Assembly (NCBI GenBank): GCA_900540275.1
Contig: UQFO01000012.1
Coordinates: 1-64,000, forward strand
Source: an uncultured Oscillospiraceae bacterium
GTDB taxonomy: Bacteria > Bacillota > Clostridia > Oscillospirales > Acutalibacteraceae
Reading direction: 5' to 3'
Length of the DNA: 64,000 bases
Both the position numbers and the translations under genes were made by a program. Of the stretch, positions 50,304 through 60,266 are shown one piece after another (position 1 is the first letter of the stretch; every line of letters begins with the position of its first letter). A model generated the notes under the pieces. The model saw only the letters and a list, made by a program, of their open reading frames with translations, searched no databases and had not been told where the DNA came from.

Positions 50304-50732
50304 ATGAATCGGGAAAATAAAAGAAAACAATTTCAAAAAGGATATTATAAAACACACGGCTGCAGCGATATTTTTACCTGCAAGGTGTGCGGAAGGCAGG
50401 TTGTACCGGAAGGCGCCGGCAGCAGCCACCGCAACCACTGTCCGAACTGCCTGAGCAGCCTCCATGTGGACATCGAACCCGGGGACCGGGAATCGGACTG
50501 CGGGGGGATTATGGAGCCGGTAAGCGTTTGGGTGAGAAAAAACGGTGAATGGGCTATTATTCACCGCTGCCGGAGCTGCGGAAGCCTTTCTTCCAACCGG
50601 GTGGCGGCGGACGACAACCCAATGAAGCTGATGTCCATCGCGCTCAAGCCTTTGACGCTTCCGCCGTTCCCGCTGGAACGCATCGAGGAGCTCACCGCCC
50701 TGATGGGCGGGGAAGGCAGCCTGGAGAAATGA
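50304..50732 (+). CDS. RNHCP-domain zinc protein
   Basis: A 142-residue protein with the Arg-Asn-His-Cys-Pro motif (residues 43-47). CKVC (26-29), CPNC (46-49) and C-terminal HRCRSC (near 92) suggest two zinc sites. The role of RNHCP proteins is not established. A GGAGGAATATTCC ribosome site precedes ATG 50304, downstream of a leader peptide and attenuator that suggest control by translation status. Confidence 0.88.
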   Translation: MNRENKRKQFQKGYYKTHGCSDIFTCKVCGRQVVPEGAGSSHRNHCPNCLSSLHVDIEPGDRESDCGGIMEPVSVWVRKNGEWAIIHRCRSCGSLSSNRVAADDNPMKLMSIALKPLTLPPFPLERIEELTALMGGEGSLEK

Positions 50733-50811
50733 TTGCGTGTTTCCTGTGTGTTTTACAAGGCTTGAATAAAAAGTAAAAGCTTTTTTATTTATGCCATGGC
50801 TGAATAATAAA

Positions 50812-50849
50812 AAAAGCGATGAGATGTAGCGTCTCATCGCTTTTGTTTT
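50812..50849. terminator. Bidirectional terminator
   Basis: AAAAGCGATGAGA (50812-50824) and TCTCATCGCTTTT (50832-50844), loop TGTAGCG, then GTTTTT. Confidence 0.92.
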
Positions 50850-50883
50850 TTTGTGGAATACAAGTATTGTTTTTTGTCAGGGC

Positions 50884-51270
50884 TTAAAGCTCCGATTTCC
50901 AAAGCCCGTGTTTGTTGCAGTAGGCAAAAACCGCCTTGGGTGTTTCGCCGTCTGCCAGCGCAAACTCAACGCGCGGCGCCTCGTGCGGACGGATGGACTT
51001 GCGCTGTCCGCCGCAGCAGGTTTGTAAATAGACGAACGGGATAAAGTGGTCGTCCTCCATCGGGTGCTCGTTTTCTCCAACACAGACATGGACGGCGCGC
51101 CCGTCGATATCGGCGACCGGGACATGCTTTTCAGCGGCGCCGTCAGATGTGTTTGCCACAAGGCGTTTCATTTCCTCACCGCAGCAGTACAGCGGTACGC
51201 CGGCGTCGCGAATCAGCCCGGCAAGATTGCCGCATTTTTCGCAGAGTAAAAATTCCTGGTGCTTGGTCAT
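50884..51270 (-). CDS. dfx: Desulfoferrodoxin (superoxide reductase)
   Basis: A 128-residue iron protein that reduces superoxide to peroxide without making oxygen, a defence in anaerobes. Centre I ligands C10, C13, C29 and C30 bind the desulforedoxin iron; centre II uses H49, H69, H75, C118 and H121. ATG 51270 follows AAAAGGAG by nine bases. It is divergent from D-lactate dehydrogenase. Confidence 0.95.
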   Translation of the reverse strand: MTKHQEFLLCEKCGNLAGLIRDAGVPLYCCGEEMKRLVANTSDGAAEKHVPVADIDGRAVHVCVGENEHPMEDDHFIPFVYLQTCCGGQRKSIRPHEAPRVEFALADGETPKAVFAYCNKHGLWKSEL

Positions 51271-51410
51271 ATTGGTAGGCTCCTTTTCAGTTTGTTGGAG
51301 GGCTCCCGCAAAATCTGTGATTTTGCTTTCACGCGCCTGCGCGGTTTGAAGGCGGATGCCTGCAAACAGGGAGCCCAAGTAAACAATGCCGTTTTTACCG
51401 GCTTCTGTTT

Positions 51411-51439
51411 TTATAATAGTTTGGCGTATAATGTTGCAA
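51411..51439 (-). promoter_or_regulatory. dfx promoter and repeated GCGTATAAT motifs
   Basis: On the minus strand TTGCAA (51434-51439) and TTATAA (51411-51416) have a 17-bp spacer. In the same intergenic region (51271-51582) the nonamer GCGTATAAT occurs at 51424-51432, 51466-51474 and 51491-51499. These may be plus-strand -10 elements or operators; nothing else is seen. Confidence 0.45.
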
Positions 51440-51582
51440 TTATGCTGGAAATGATAAGGAATCGAGCGTATAATATATGCGCCGGAAAGTGCGTATAATA
51501 ATGCTTGCCACGCTGTTTTCATTATAGATGAAGTAAAACTATGATAAAATGAAGCGTTGAGATGATAAGGAGGCTTTCCGTT

Positions 51583-52623
51583 ATGAATAAAATTGCTTTT
51601 TTCGACACAAAACCATACGACAAGCTTTGGTTTGAGCAGCTGGACCATCCTGAGCTTAGGTTCAAATACTATGAAAATAAGCTTGACGAGGATACTGCCG
51701 GGCTTGCAAAGGGGTGTACGGGCGCGGTTGCGTTTGTAAACGACGATATCAATCAAACGGCAATCGACACGCTCTACGACTGCGGCGTGCGGGTGCTCGC
51801 CATGCGCTGCGCCGGGTATAACAATATCGATTTCAAGGCGGCGTTTCAAAAAATTAATATTGTCCGTGTGCCGAAATATTCCCCGTATGCCGTTGCGGAG
51901 CATGCCATGGCTTTGCTGCTCACGCTCAACCGCAAAATCCACCGCGCCTATAACAGGACGAGGGATTTCAACTTCAGCCTGAACGGCCTGACGGGCTTTG
52001 ACCTTTACGGCAAGACGGCGGGAATTATCGGTACGGGTAAAATTGGGCAGGTGTTCATGGATATCTGCAAAGGGTTTGGTATGGACGTCATCGCGTACGA
52101 CCCGTATCCAGCCGAAGGGCTAGGTATTCACTACGTTACGCTCGACGAGCTGTTTGCACAGAGCGACGTCATTTCACTGCATTGCCCGCTGACGGAGAGC
52201 ACGCACCATATTATCAACGCGCAGAGTATTGAAAAAATGAAGGACGGCGTGTATATACTCAATACGTCGCGCGGCTCTCTGATTGAAAGCGAAGCGCTGT
52301 TAAAGGCGCTCAAGGAACAGAAAGTCGGTGCGGCAGGTCTTGACGTCTACGAGGAAGAATCCGCGCTGTTCTTTGAGGATTTTTCCGGTTCGGTTATTCA
52401 GGACGACGTGCTGCAGCTGCTCGTATCCCTGCCAAATGTCATCGTGACGTCCCATCAGGCGTTTTTGACGAATGAGGCGCTTCGGAATATTGCGCAGACA
52501 ACTATCCAAAATTTAAACGCTTTTTTTGCGGGGGAACCGCTTGAAAACGAAATATGCTACCGCTGCCGAACGGGCGGCCCTGACGGCAGCTGCCGCCGCA
52601 GCAAAAACGGGCGCTGCTTCTAA
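51583..52623 (+). CDS. ldhA: D-lactate dehydrogenase (D-2-hydroxyacid dehydrogenase)
   Basis: A 346-residue NAD-dependent enzyme that reduces pyruvate to D-lactate. The GxGxxG GTGKIG motif is near 152-157, and catalytic residues lie in NTSRGSLI (Arg), DVYEEES (Glu) and TSHQAFLT (His). A Cys/Arg-rich tail of about 17 residues follows the usual end. ATG 51583 follows AAGGAGG by eight bases. Divergent from dfx. Confidence 0.93.
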   Translation: MNKIAFFDTKPYDKLWFEQLDHPELRFKYYENKLDEDTAGLAKGCTGAVAFVNDDINQTAIDTLYDCGVRVLAMRCAGYNNIDFKAAFQKINIVRVPKYSPYAVAEHAMALLLTLNRKIHRAYNRTRDFNFSLNGLTGFDLYGKTAGIIGTGKIGQVFMDICKGFGMDVIAYDPYPAEGLGIHYVTLDELFAQSDVISLHCPLTESTHHIINAQSIEKMKDGVYILNTSRGSLIESEALLKALKEQKVGAAGLDVYEEESALFFEDFSGSVIQDDVLQLLVSLPNVIVTSHQAFLTNEALRNIAQTTIQNLNAFFAGEPLENEICYRCRTGGPDGSCRRSKNGRCF

Positions 52624-52627
52624 AATG

Positions 52628-52665
52628 GCAGCGTGCCTGTGGTTTTACAAGGTACGCTGCTTTTT
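52628..52665 (+). terminator. Intrinsic terminator
   Basis: GCAGCGTGCC (52628-52637) and GGTACGCTGC (52651-52660) with one G-U pair, then five T. Confidence 0.85.
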
Positions 52666-52691
52666 ATCCGAAATAAGGACGGGTTCATTGA

Positions 52692-53663
52692 ATGAAAGCA
52701 AAAGCAATTCTTACAAATAAATGGGGCGTACCGCTGTGCGCGCTGCTTTGTACTGCGCTTTGGGGTACTGCTTTTCCTGTTATTAAGCTGTCCTACCAGC
52801 TGTTCCATTTGAGTGCGGAGGATACGGGCGCGAAGCTTTTATTTGCGGGAGAGCGCTTTGCGCTTGCGGGCGTTATGGTGTTTTTGCTTGCGTTTATTAT
52901 GAACAAAAAGCCGCCGAAAATGAAAAAACGCGACGCCCTGCCGGTTATATTTTTAGCGCTTGTGCAGACGGCGCTGCAATACGTATTTTCCTATGTGGGC
53001 GTTGCGAATACGACGGGGACGAAAACCTCTGTGCTGACCGCATGCAGCGCGTTTATCGCGGTGCTCCTTGCCCCGCTGGTTTTCAGGACGGACAGGCTGA
53101 CGGCGCTCAAGGTTTCCGGCTGCGTGCTCGGGATTGCGGGAATCATCATTATTAATTTTGACGGGCTTACATTTGACCGCTTCACCTTTTTTGGGGAGGG
53201 CTTTGTTTTGCTGTCCGCATTTTGTTCCGCAGGCGGGAGCTTCATCAGCAAAAAAGCAATGGTTGGCAGGAACGCGATGCAGGTTACGGCGTATCAGCTG
53301 ATGATTGGCGGCGCGGTTTTGATAATTGCGGGCGGAGCGGTGGGCGGCAGGCTTTATTACAGCAGCGCCGCGCAGTGGGGCCTGCTTGTATATTTGGCGG
53401 TCGTATCGGCAGCTGCGTTTACACTATGGACGGCCCTGCTCAAATATAATCCGGTCAGCAAAATCTGCATTTATAACCTGCTGATTCCCCTGTTCGGGAT
53501 AATCTGGTCGGGCATTTTGCTGGGCGAGGATATTTTTAATGTAAACAATCTCGTATCCACCGCGCTTGTTTGCTTTGGCATTTGGATGGTGAGCCTCCAG
53601 CCAAAAAAAGATACAAATCTGCCGTCCATAACCGATAAAAGCCATCACGCTCGCAGAAATTAA
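52692..53663 (+). CDS. DMT-superfamily transporter (EamA)
   Basis: A 323-residue drug/metabolite transporter with ten predicted membrane segments in two five-segment EamA repeats (about 12-150 and 170-300). TALWGTAFPVIK near 20 is typical of the first repeat. The substrate is unknown, and the ribosome site before ATG 52692 is weak. It is followed by a terminator shared with the pheA gene. Confidence 0.88.
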   Translation: MKAKAILTNKWGVPLCALLCTALWGTAFPVIKLSYQLFHLSAEDTGAKLLFAGERFALAGVMVFLLAFIMNKKPPKMKKRDALPVIFLALVQTALQYVFSYVGVANTTGTKTSVLTACSAFIAVLLAPLVFRTDRLTALKVSGCVLGIAGIIIINFDGLTFDRFTFFGEGFVLLSAFCSAGGSFISKKAMVGRNAMQVTAYQLMIGGAVLIIAGGAVGGRLYYSSAAQWGLLVYLAVVSAAAFTLWTALLKYNPVSKICIYNLLIPLFGIIWSGILLGEDIFNVNNLVSTALVCFGIWMVSLQPKKDTNLPSITDKSHHARRN

Positions 53664-53679
53664 AATGCTGTTATAAAGA

Positions 53680-53716
53680 AAAGAAGGAAACCATTTACTG
53701 GTTTCCTTCTTTTTAT
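53680..53716. terminator. Bidirectional terminator
   Basis: AAAGAAGGAAACC (53680-53692) and GGTTTCCTTCTTT (53700-53712), loop ATTTACT, then TTTT; convergent genes on both sides. Confidence 0.92.
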
Positions 53717-54843
53717 TTCTCCTTATAGTTCCCTAAAAACGAAAACTCTGGCAGCTCCTCAGAAAGCGCGCACATTAAATTCATCACGCGTTCGCTGCGA
53801 ACATTACCGGAAAAATCAAGATAGAACAGGTATTCGAAGCTTTTGTCCGGCATAGGGCGGGACTCGATTTTTGTCAGGTTCAGCCCATGGCAGCTAAAGC
53901 GGCACAGCACATTATAAAGCGAACCGGTTACATGCGGCAGCGAAAAACAAAGGCTGATTTTATCGGCTTCCTTTGGAATATAGAGCTTCTTTGAAATGAC
54001 GATGAACCGCGTACAGTTTTCGCTGCTGTTTTGGAAATTACGCAGCAGCACCTTTAGCCCATACTCCTCCGCCGCCTTTTGGGAGCAAATGGCAGCACAA
54101 TTTAAACGCTTTTCCTCCTGTACGAGCTTTGCCGCGACGGCGGTATTCGAGCAGGGGACCGCCTTCAGGCTGTTCTGCGCTATGTATTCCGAACATTGGG
54201 CAAGCCCCTGCGGGTGGGACCAAACCTGCTCGATATCCGGCAGCTCGCTTTGCGGCAGCGCACAGAGCACATGCTCAATTGGCAAGTCGAGCGCGCCCGC
54301 AATAAAAAAGCGGTACTTTAATATCAGGTCGTATACATCGGAAACAGACCCGGCCGAAGAATTCTCTACCGGCAAAACGCCGTAATCAGCCTTTCCGTCG
54401 CGCACGGCGCGGAACACGTCGTTCCAGCTTTTACAGAACAGCGCCGGGGCGTTTGGGAAAAGCCGGAGCGCAGCCTCATGCGCGTTTGCGCCTTTGATTC
54501 CCTGACAGGCGATTCTAATATCATGCGAATCAGTTTCAGGCGCATATTCCGCGGTTTCCAAAAGGGTGCGCATCTCTTTGCCGCTGCCCATAATGTCGTG
54601 CTGCAAAGCCCGGCTCAGCTCCATAATATTTGAAAACAGCAAACGGGCCGCATAGCCATATTCGCCGCCGCTGCGCTCCATGTTATCGAGTACCTCGTTT
54701 TCGCGTTCTGTATTGAGCACGGTCATGCCGCGCTCCTTTTTATATTCTCCAACACGCTTGGCACAGTCCATCCGCTGCTTGAAGAGCGCGATTAGCTGCT
54801 CGTCGATTTGGTCTATCTCCTGCCGGATTGCGTCGAGCTCCAT
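53713..54843 (-). CDS. pheA: Bifunctional chorismate mutase/prephenate dehydratase
   Basis: A 376-residue fused enzyme that makes phenylpyruvate from chorismate. Chorismate mutase spans about 1-90 (AIRQEIDQIDEQLIALFKQRM), prephenate dehydratase about 105-285 (YGVLPVENSSAGSV near 153), and an ACT domain about 295-370 with ESRPMP near 330, the Phe-binding site. Last gene of the aro operon, 13 bp after aroC. Confidence 0.95.
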   Translation of the reverse strand: MELDAIRQEIDQIDEQLIALFKQRMDCAKRVGEYKKERGMTVLNTERENEVLDNMERSGGEYGYAARLLFSNIMELSRALQHDIMGSGKEMRTLLETAEYAPETDSHDIRIACQGIKGANAHEAALRLFPNAPALFCKSWNDVFRAVRDGKADYGVLPVENSSAGSVSDVYDLILKYRFFIAGALDLPIEHVLCALPQSELPDIEQVWSHPQGLAQCSEYIAQNSLKAVPCSNTAVAAKLVQEEKRLNCAAICSQKAAEEYGLKVLLRNFQNSSENCTRFIVISKKLYIPKEADKISLCFSLPHVTGSLYNVLCRFSCHGLNLTKIESRPMPDKSFEYLFYLDFSGNVRSERVMNLMCALSEELPEFSFLGNYKEK

Positions 54844-54856
54844 GTTTTTTGCCCCC

Positions 54857-55927
54857 TTATATCAAGTTTATCAGCGCAAGTGCCAGAGCTGATTCCAGCA
54901 CCACCGCCGCACGTGGGACGATGCACGGGTCGTGCCGGCCCTTGACGATAAGCGTCGTGTCCCTTTGCTCGGTCAAGTCAACCGTTTTCTGCTCCTGCGA
55001 AATAGAGGAGGTAGGCTTGACACAGGCACGAAATAGAACCGGCATCCCGTTTGTAATGCCGCCCAAAATTCCGCCGTTATTGTTTTTTAGCGTAACGACC
55101 TTGCCGTCCTGGTAAGCATATGGGTCGTTTGCTTCGCTGCCGTGGAGGGAAGCAAACCCAAAGCCTGTACCGAACTCCAGGCCCTTGACGGCGGGTATCC
55201 CGAATACAATGGAGGATATTACGTTCTCCACTCCGCCGAACATCGGGCTGCCAAGCCCTGCGGGTACGCCCACCGCACAGCATTCGACAATTCCGCCCGC
55301 GCTGTCCTGGCTCATGCGCGCCTGTTCGATATAATCACGCATCAAAGCTTCTACTGTCTTGTCAATCAGTGGAAATGGAGCTTGGTTGAGGGACGCAATC
55401 AGCGCGTCTTCAATTTCAAGCCGGTCAAACGGCTGGTCCTTGATTTGGCCGATTTGGCTGATATGTGACGCGATTTTTATCCCCTGTTCCGCTAAAATTT
55501 GACGGCACAGCGAGCCCGCGAAGACAAGCGGCGCCGTAAGCCTGCCGGAAAAATGCCCGCCGCCGCGGATGTCGTTAAAGCCTTCATAGCGCAGGAACGC
55601 GGGATAGTCTGAATGGCCGGGGCGCGGCTTTGCAAGCAGGTTGTTGTAATCGCCTGAGCGCGTGTTGGTATTTTCAATCACGGCGCAAAGCGGCGCGCCT
55701 GTCGTGGTATCCTGAAGCATGCCGGACAGCACGCGCGGGATATCGTCCTCCCGGCGCGGGGTTGCGAATTTATCGCGGCCGGGAGCGCGGCGTTCCATAA
55801 AGCCGCGCACCTGCTCCATATCGATTTTGTGTCCCGCAGGCAGGTTGTCGATAACCACGCCGATGCCTTCCCCGTGGCTTTCTCCAAATATGCTGATTTT
55901 AACCCGTTCACCCCAGCTTGATGACAT
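54857..55927 (-). CDS. aroC: Chorismate synthase
   Basis: A 356-residue FMN-dependent enzyme converting EPSP to chorismate. IFGESHGEGIG (near 10-20), RPGHSDY, FNDIRGGGHFSGRLTAPLV and RHDPCIVPRA are conserved signatures. ATG 55927 follows AAAGGAGAG by about seven bases. It lies between aroA and pheA in the operon. Confidence 0.96.
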   Translation of the reverse strand: MSSSWGERVKISIFGESHGEGIGVVIDNLPAGHKIDMEQVRGFMERRAPGRDKFATPRREDDIPRVLSGMLQDTTTGAPLCAVIENTNTRSGDYNNLLAKPRPGHSDYPAFLRYEGFNDIRGGGHFSGRLTAPLVFAGSLCRQILAEQGIKIASHISQIGQIKDQPFDRLEIEDALIASLNQAPFPLIDKTVEALMRDYIEQARMSQDSAGGIVECCAVGVPAGLGSPMFGGVENVISSIVFGIPAVKGLEFGTGFGFASLHGSEANDPYAYQDGKVVTLKNNNGGILGGITNGMPVLFRACVKPTSSISQEQKTVDLTEQRDTTLIVKGRHDPCIVPRAAVVLESALALALINLI

Positions 55928-55940
55928 ATTGCTCTCTCCT

Positions 55941-57209
55941 TTATTCTGCTTCAAATGCGGCTTTGCCGCCGAGCGCGTTATAATCCTTAAAAAACGCGGG
56001 ATACGATTTGCCGACGCTTTCCCTGTCTGTTATGGTAACCAAACCGTCCGCTTTTATTGCGGCGACAGAAAGCGCCATGACGATACGGTGGTCATTATAG
56101 CCCTGCGCAGTTCCACCGGAAAGGGAGGAAACGCCGGTGATGATTAAACCGCCGTCTGTTTCCTTTACGCCTGCGCCGAGTGCGCAAAGCCCTTGGGTTA
56201 TGGCCTTGAGCCTGTCGCTTTCCTTAATGCGCAGCCGCTCTGCTCCCATAATCACGGTCGTACCGTCAGCAAAGGCCGCGGTAACAGCGAGGATGGGTAC
56301 AAGGTCGGGGATTTGCCGCGCGTCGATTTGGATTCCGTGCAACGCGCTTTTTTCGGCGGTTACGCTGTTTTTTCCGTATGTAATTTTAGCGCCGAACTGC
56401 TCAAAAAGCATAGCGCACATGCGGTCGCCCTGCGCTGAGGAAAGGTTTAGGCCCTGTACCGTTACACTGCCGCCGAGCGCACCGGCCGCAAGGAAAAAGG
56501 CCGCCTGCGACCAGTCGCCCTCGCATGTTATGTCGCGCGGGATATACCTCTGCCCGCCCTTTATAAAATAGCTGGCGCCGGTTTTTTGTACCTGGACGTC
56601 GAACTGCGCCATGGTTTCTATCGTCATATCGATATAGCCCGCCGATTCGAGCGGGCTTGTAAGCCTGATTTCACTGTCTCCCCCGAGCAGGGGGAGGGCG
56701 AGCAGCAGGCCGGTAACAAACTGGGAGCTTACATTGCCCGGCAGGGAGTATACGCCGCTGCACAGGGCGCCGCTTACCGTAAGCGGCAGGCCGCCCTCCG
56801 TCTGCATGGAGACGCCCTTTTCCGCCAGGCAGTCAAGGTAAATGCCGATGGGGCGTTGCGGGAGCCTGCCGCAGCCTGTGAAGCAGGCGGTAACGGCGCC
56901 CGCGGCAGCGATGGGAATCAAAAAACGAAGCGTTGAGCCGGATTCCCCGCAGTTAAGCTCCGCCTGCTTTTGGGAAAACAGGCGCGTGCCGTCTATGGTG
57001 AGCGTGTCCCCCTCGGCCTGGATATCCGCGCCGAGCGCACGGACACAGGAAATAGTTGCCTTGATATCGTTTGAAAAGTCCACACCGCGGATTTTACTCA
57101 TACCCTTTGCCATCGCGGCGCACAGCACCGCGCGGTGCACGGCGCTTTTTGAAGGGGGGACGGTAATCGCACCGTTTAACGCAGCGGGCGTAATGACGAC
57201 ATTGCTCAC
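55941..57209 (-). CDS. aroA: EPSP synthase
   Basis: A 422-residue 3-phosphoshikimate 1-carboxyvinyltransferase, the sixth step of chorismate synthesis. The phosphate-binding VPPSKSAVHRA (near 17-27), LNCGESGSTLRFL (near 85-97) and RIKESDRL (near 320) motifs are present. Overlaps aroB by four bases. It precedes aroC by 13 bp. Confidence 0.96.
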   Translation of the reverse strand: MSNVVITPAALNGAITVPPSKSAVHRAVLCAAMAKGMSKIRGVDFSNDIKATISCVRALGADIQAEGDTLTIDGTRLFSQKQAELNCGESGSTLRFLIPIAAAGAVTACFTGCGRLPQRPIGIYLDCLAEKGVSMQTEGGLPLTVSGALCSGVYSLPGNVSSQFVTGLLLALPLLGGDSEIRLTSPLESAGYIDMTIETMAQFDVQVQKTGASYFIKGGQRYIPRDITCEGDWSQAAFFLAAGALGGSVTVQGLNLSSAQGDRMCAMLFEQFGAKITYGKNSVTAEKSALHGIQIDARQIPDLVPILAVTAAFADGTTVIMGAERLRIKESDRLKAITQGLCALGAGVKETDGGLIITGVSSLSGGTAQGYNDHRIVMALSVAAIKADGLVTITDRESVGKSYPAFFKDYNALGGKAAFEAE

Positions 57210-58276
57210 AGGGAAAGCTCCTTTTCATTTATTTTACAAAAGCCGTAAAAATCGGATTTTGCGATTTTCTTTGTAAAGCTGTCTCCGATTTCGCGCAGCA
57301 GGACAATATTGATATCGCTGCCGCTGCTTTTTTTGTCTGTAAACGCGCCCTCGGCAGCCATTTTGCAGTCAGCGGGGTCGCTTACAGGCAGCCCGTATTT
57401 TTGAAGGAGCGCGGCAAGGCGGGCAGTGGTTCCTTCCTTTGTCATACCCGCGTGCTCGGACGCGCGCGTTATCATCGCCATACCGGCAGCCACAGCCTCG
57501 CCGTGGGTAAGGCCTGTGTAATGATAAAGCTTTTCAAGGGAATGGCCGAGTGTATGGCCAAAATTTAAAAGCATCCGCTCACCCGCTTCGTGTTCGTCGC
57601 GCTCGACGACCGCGCGCTTGATATCGACGCACTTGAAAATAATATCATTGACTTCGTTTTTGATATCACAGCGCTCAAGCTGCTCAAAAAGGGAAATGCT
57701 TTTAATGCATCCGTATTTTATAACTTCCGCCATACCGTCCGTAAAAAAGCGCGGCGGTAAAGTGGCGAGTGTGTCAGGGTCGATGAGCACGAGCGTCGGC
57801 TGCCAGAACGCGCCGACCAGGTTTTTCCCCTCCTCGATGTCCACGCCTGTCTTACCGCCGACGGAGGAATCCACCTGCGCAAGCAGGGAGGTGGGAACCT
57901 GTACGAAGTCGATGCCGCGCAGATAGCTTGCCGCGGCGAACCCGGCCATATCCCCCGTCACGCCGCCGCCGAGCGCCACAATCAGGTCGCTGCGCGTAAA
58001 TTGGTTTTTGGCCAAATCCGTGTACATCGCCTCAATAGCGCAAAGGCGTTTCGATTGCTCGCCCGCCGGGAAAACATGTGTGAATACAGCAAAGCCGTTT
58101 GATACAAGCGAGTCGGAAACAGCGTTTCCGTAAAGCGGGAACACGTTGCTGTCGGAGATTATCATGGCACGCTTGGCGCGCGAGCATTTTCTGATATATG
58201 CGCCGCAATCCTTTAAAACACCGTTTTCAATGAGGATGTGATAAGGCCGTCCTGTTTTTACATGGAGCGTTTTCAT
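57206..58276 (-). CDS. aroB: 3-dehydroquinate synthase
   Basis: A 356-residue NAD- and metal-dependent enzyme of the second shikimate step. GGGVTGDMAGFAAASYLRG (near 103-121), VPTSLLAQVDSSVGGKTGVD (near 127-146) and NFGHTLGHSLE (near 240) match the family, including the Zn ligand His. Four-base overlaps with tyrA and aroA show tight coupling. Confidence 0.96.
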   Translation of the reverse strand: MKTLHVKTGRPYHILIENGVLKDCGAYIRKCSRAKRAMIISDSNVFPLYGNAVSDSLVSNGFAVFTHVFPAGEQSKRLCAIEAMYTDLAKNQFTRSDLIVALGGGVTGDMAGFAAASYLRGIDFVQVPTSLLAQVDSSVGGKTGVDIEEGKNLVGAFWQPTLVLIDPDTLATLPPRFFTDGMAEVIKYGCIKSISLFEQLERCDIKNEVNDIIFKCVDIKRAVVERDEHEAGERMLLNFGHTLGHSLEKLYHYTGLTHGEAVAAGMAMITRASEHAGMTKEGTTARLAALLQKYGLPVSDPADCKMAAEGAFTDKKSSGSDINIVLLREIGDSFTKKIAKSDFYGFCKINEKELSL

Positions 58277-59103
58277 TCCCCGAGCGCCTCCTTTACCTTT
58301 CTGCCCTGCTCGAGCAAAGCAGTGAGCTTTTCTTTGTCTTCGCTATCGACTGCCTCGCGTATGGCGTGAATGTTTTTTATCAGTAAATCAAGCTCCGAGG
58401 TGAGCGGCTGCCTGTTTTCTAAAAAAAGCTCCGCCCAGAGCGGCGCATTGATGTTTGCAACCCTGGAAACGTCTCGGTAGCTGCCGGCGGAAAACCCATT
58501 GTGGTTTTTACACTGCGGGCTCAGCACATACGCGCATGCAAGCACATGCGGAAGCTGCGATGTAAACGCAATCATCCTGTCATGCTCCTGCGGGTCCGTT
58601 ATGCGCACACCGCCGAAACCGATGGAAAGCGCAAGGGAGGTAAGCGTATCTACCGCCGCCTGCGGCGCCCCGCACGGGACGGCAATGAAGCTGGCGCCTT
58701 TGAATAAGTCGGCGTCAGAAACGTCGAACCCGTTTTTTTCCTTGCCCGCCATTGGATGGCTGCCTACGAACGTAAAGCCAAATTTATCAGCCAGCGCCGT
58801 CATCTGCGGGCAGATAGCGGACTTGATGCCGGAGGTGTCGGCCACAATACAGCCCTTTTTGATATAGCGCCCGTTTTTTTCTATAAACTCTACTGCGGCC
58901 GCCGGGTATATGCATAAAATGACAAGGTCGGCGCTGCCAAGTGACTGGGTATTGCCGATTTCGTCAATTGCGCCGCAGTGAAGCGCCTTTTGAAGCGGCG
59001 CTTCACTGCGGTTGATGCCAATAACCCTGTGGCCTGTATATTTTTTTATTGCCTTTGCAAACGAGCCGCCGATAATGCCCAGCCCCGTGATTACAATGTT
59101 CAT
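58273..59103 (-). CDS. tyrA: Prephenate dehydrogenase
   Basis: A 276-residue NAD(P)-dependent enzyme that makes 4-hydroxyphenylpyruvate for tyrosine. [10 protein letters not shown] (near 6-15) is the Rossmann motif; [12 protein letters not shown] (near 116) and the His region of the active site are present. It lacks a C-terminal ACT domain. It overlaps aroF and aroB by four bases each. Confidence 0.93.
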   Translation of the reverse strand: MNIVITGLGIIGGSFAKAIKKYTGHRVIGINRSEAPLQKALHCGAIDEIGNTQSLGSADLVILCIYPAAAVEFIEKNGRYIKKGCIVADTSGIKSAICPQMTALADKFGFTFVGSHPMAGKEKNGFDVSDADLFKGASFIAVPCGAPQAAVDTLTSLALSIGFGGVRITDPQEHDRMIAFTSQLPHVLACAYVLSPQCKNHNGFSAGSYRDVSRVANINAPLWAELFLENRQPLTSELDLLIKNIHAIREAVDSEDKEKLTALLEQGRKVKEALGE

Positions 59104-60149
59104 GCCTTTGCTTCTTCCTTTTTTTCTTCAGGCTCCTGCACGCTCTGCAAATAGCCCTTGAGGCTGAAAACCTTTTTGGCGACCGTATCGAACTGTGCGG
59201 GCGTCAAAGATTGTGCGCCGTCGGACCACGCGTGCGCGGGGTCGTTGTGCACCTCAATCAGCAGGCCGTCCGCGCCGGCGGCGACTGCCGACATGGAGAG
59301 CGATTCCACCAGCCACGATTTGCCGGAAGCGTGGCTTGGGTCTACAACCACAGGCAGGTGGGACAGCTTTTTAAGAATCGGGATGGCGGAGATATCGAGC
59401 GTGTTGCGCGTGTATGTCTCGTAGGTGCGGATGCCGCGCTCGCAGAGGATAACCTGCTCGTTTCCGCCTGCCATAATGTATTCGGCGCTCATGAGAAATT
59501 CTTCGATGGTACTGGAAAGGCCGCGTTTTAATAAAATCGGCTTGTTGGTTTTGCCAAGCTCTTTTAACAGCTCGAAGTTCTGCATATTACGCGCGCCGAC
59601 CTGGATGATGTCCACGTTTTCAAACATGTCGATATGGGACACGCGCATGATTTCCGTTACGATGGGAAGCCCTGTCTTTTTGCGCGCCTCTTTCAAAAGG
59701 TCGAGCCCCTCCGCCTTGAGGCCCTGGAACGCATAGGGGGAGGTTCTTGGCTTGAACGCGCCCCCGCGCAGCATCGTAGCGCCCGATTTTTTCACACTTT
59801 CCGCGATGCCGCAGATTTGCTCACTGCCCTCTACGGAGCACGGCCCCGCCATAATCTGCAGGCTGCCGTCGCCGATTTTTAAGCCGTTGGGCAGCGTAAT
59901 GACGGAATTGTCCGGATGGAATTTGCGGTTTGCCTTTTTGTATGGCTCCTGCACGCGCTGTACGTTTGCTACGATATCCTGCGCGTTGATATAGTCGATA
60001 TCGATTGCGGTGGTGTCCCCTATGAGGCCCAGCACGGTGGAATGCACGCCGTTCCATGTGTTGACCTTTACGCCGTAGGTATCGGTCAGCTGCTCTTTGA
60101 ACTTCCTTAGCTGCTCTTCGCTGCACTGTGGTTTGAGTACGATTATCAT
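59100..60149 (-). CDS. aroF: DAHP synthase, type I-beta with N-terminal regulatory domain
   Basis: A 349-residue enzyme that condenses PEP and erythrose 4-phosphate, the first shikimate step. An N-terminal ferredoxin-like (ACT-like) regulatory domain (about 1-80) is followed by the barrel with [13 protein letters not shown] (near 99), [11 protein letters not shown] (near 121) and a metal-binding [10 protein letters not shown] (near 275). ATG 60149 follows AAGGA; TTG 60152 is adjacent. First gene of the operon; its leader has a full attenuator. Confidence 0.95.
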   Translation of the reverse strand: MIIVLKPQCSEEQLRKFKEQLTDTYGVKVNTWNGVHSTVLGLIGDTTAIDIDYINAQDIVANVQRVQEPYKKANRKFHPDNSVITLPNGLKIGDGSLQIMAGPCSVEGSEQICGIAESVKKSGATMLRGGAFKPRTSPYAFQGLKAEGLDLLKEARKKTGLPIVTEIMRVSHIDMFENVDIIQVGARNMQNFELLKELGKTNKPILLKRGLSSTIEEFLMSAEYIMAGGNEQVILCERGIRTYETYTRNTLDISAIPILKKLSHLPVVVDPSHASGKSWLVESLSMSAVAAGADGLLIEVHNDPAHAWSDGAQSLTPAQFDTVAKKVFSLKGYLQSVQEPEEKKEEAKA

Positions 60150-60190
60150 CAATGACCAGTCCTTTCAGTGCGGGTAAACCCGCTGTTACA

Positions 60191-60227
60191 AAAAAATAAC
60201 GGGGCTGAATGGTTTCAGCCCCGTAAA
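60191..60227 (-). terminator. aro operon attenuator terminator
   Basis: On the minus strand ACGGGGCTGAA (complement of 60214-60224) pairs with TTCAGCCCCGT (complement of 60199-60209) and is followed by TATTTTTTT. It stands about 40 bp before aroF. The antiterminator competes for its 5' arm. Confidence 0.92.
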
Positions 60228-60266
60228 ACGCCTTTAAAAAAGAAAGCGGCAGCTACAGCAGTAAAA

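Noticed and set aside
52526..52720. Ala-rich ORF overlapping the end of the D-lactate dehydrogenase
   Set aside because: A frame shadow of the ldhA tail with no ribosome site; I also considered a frameshift but the enzyme core is complete.
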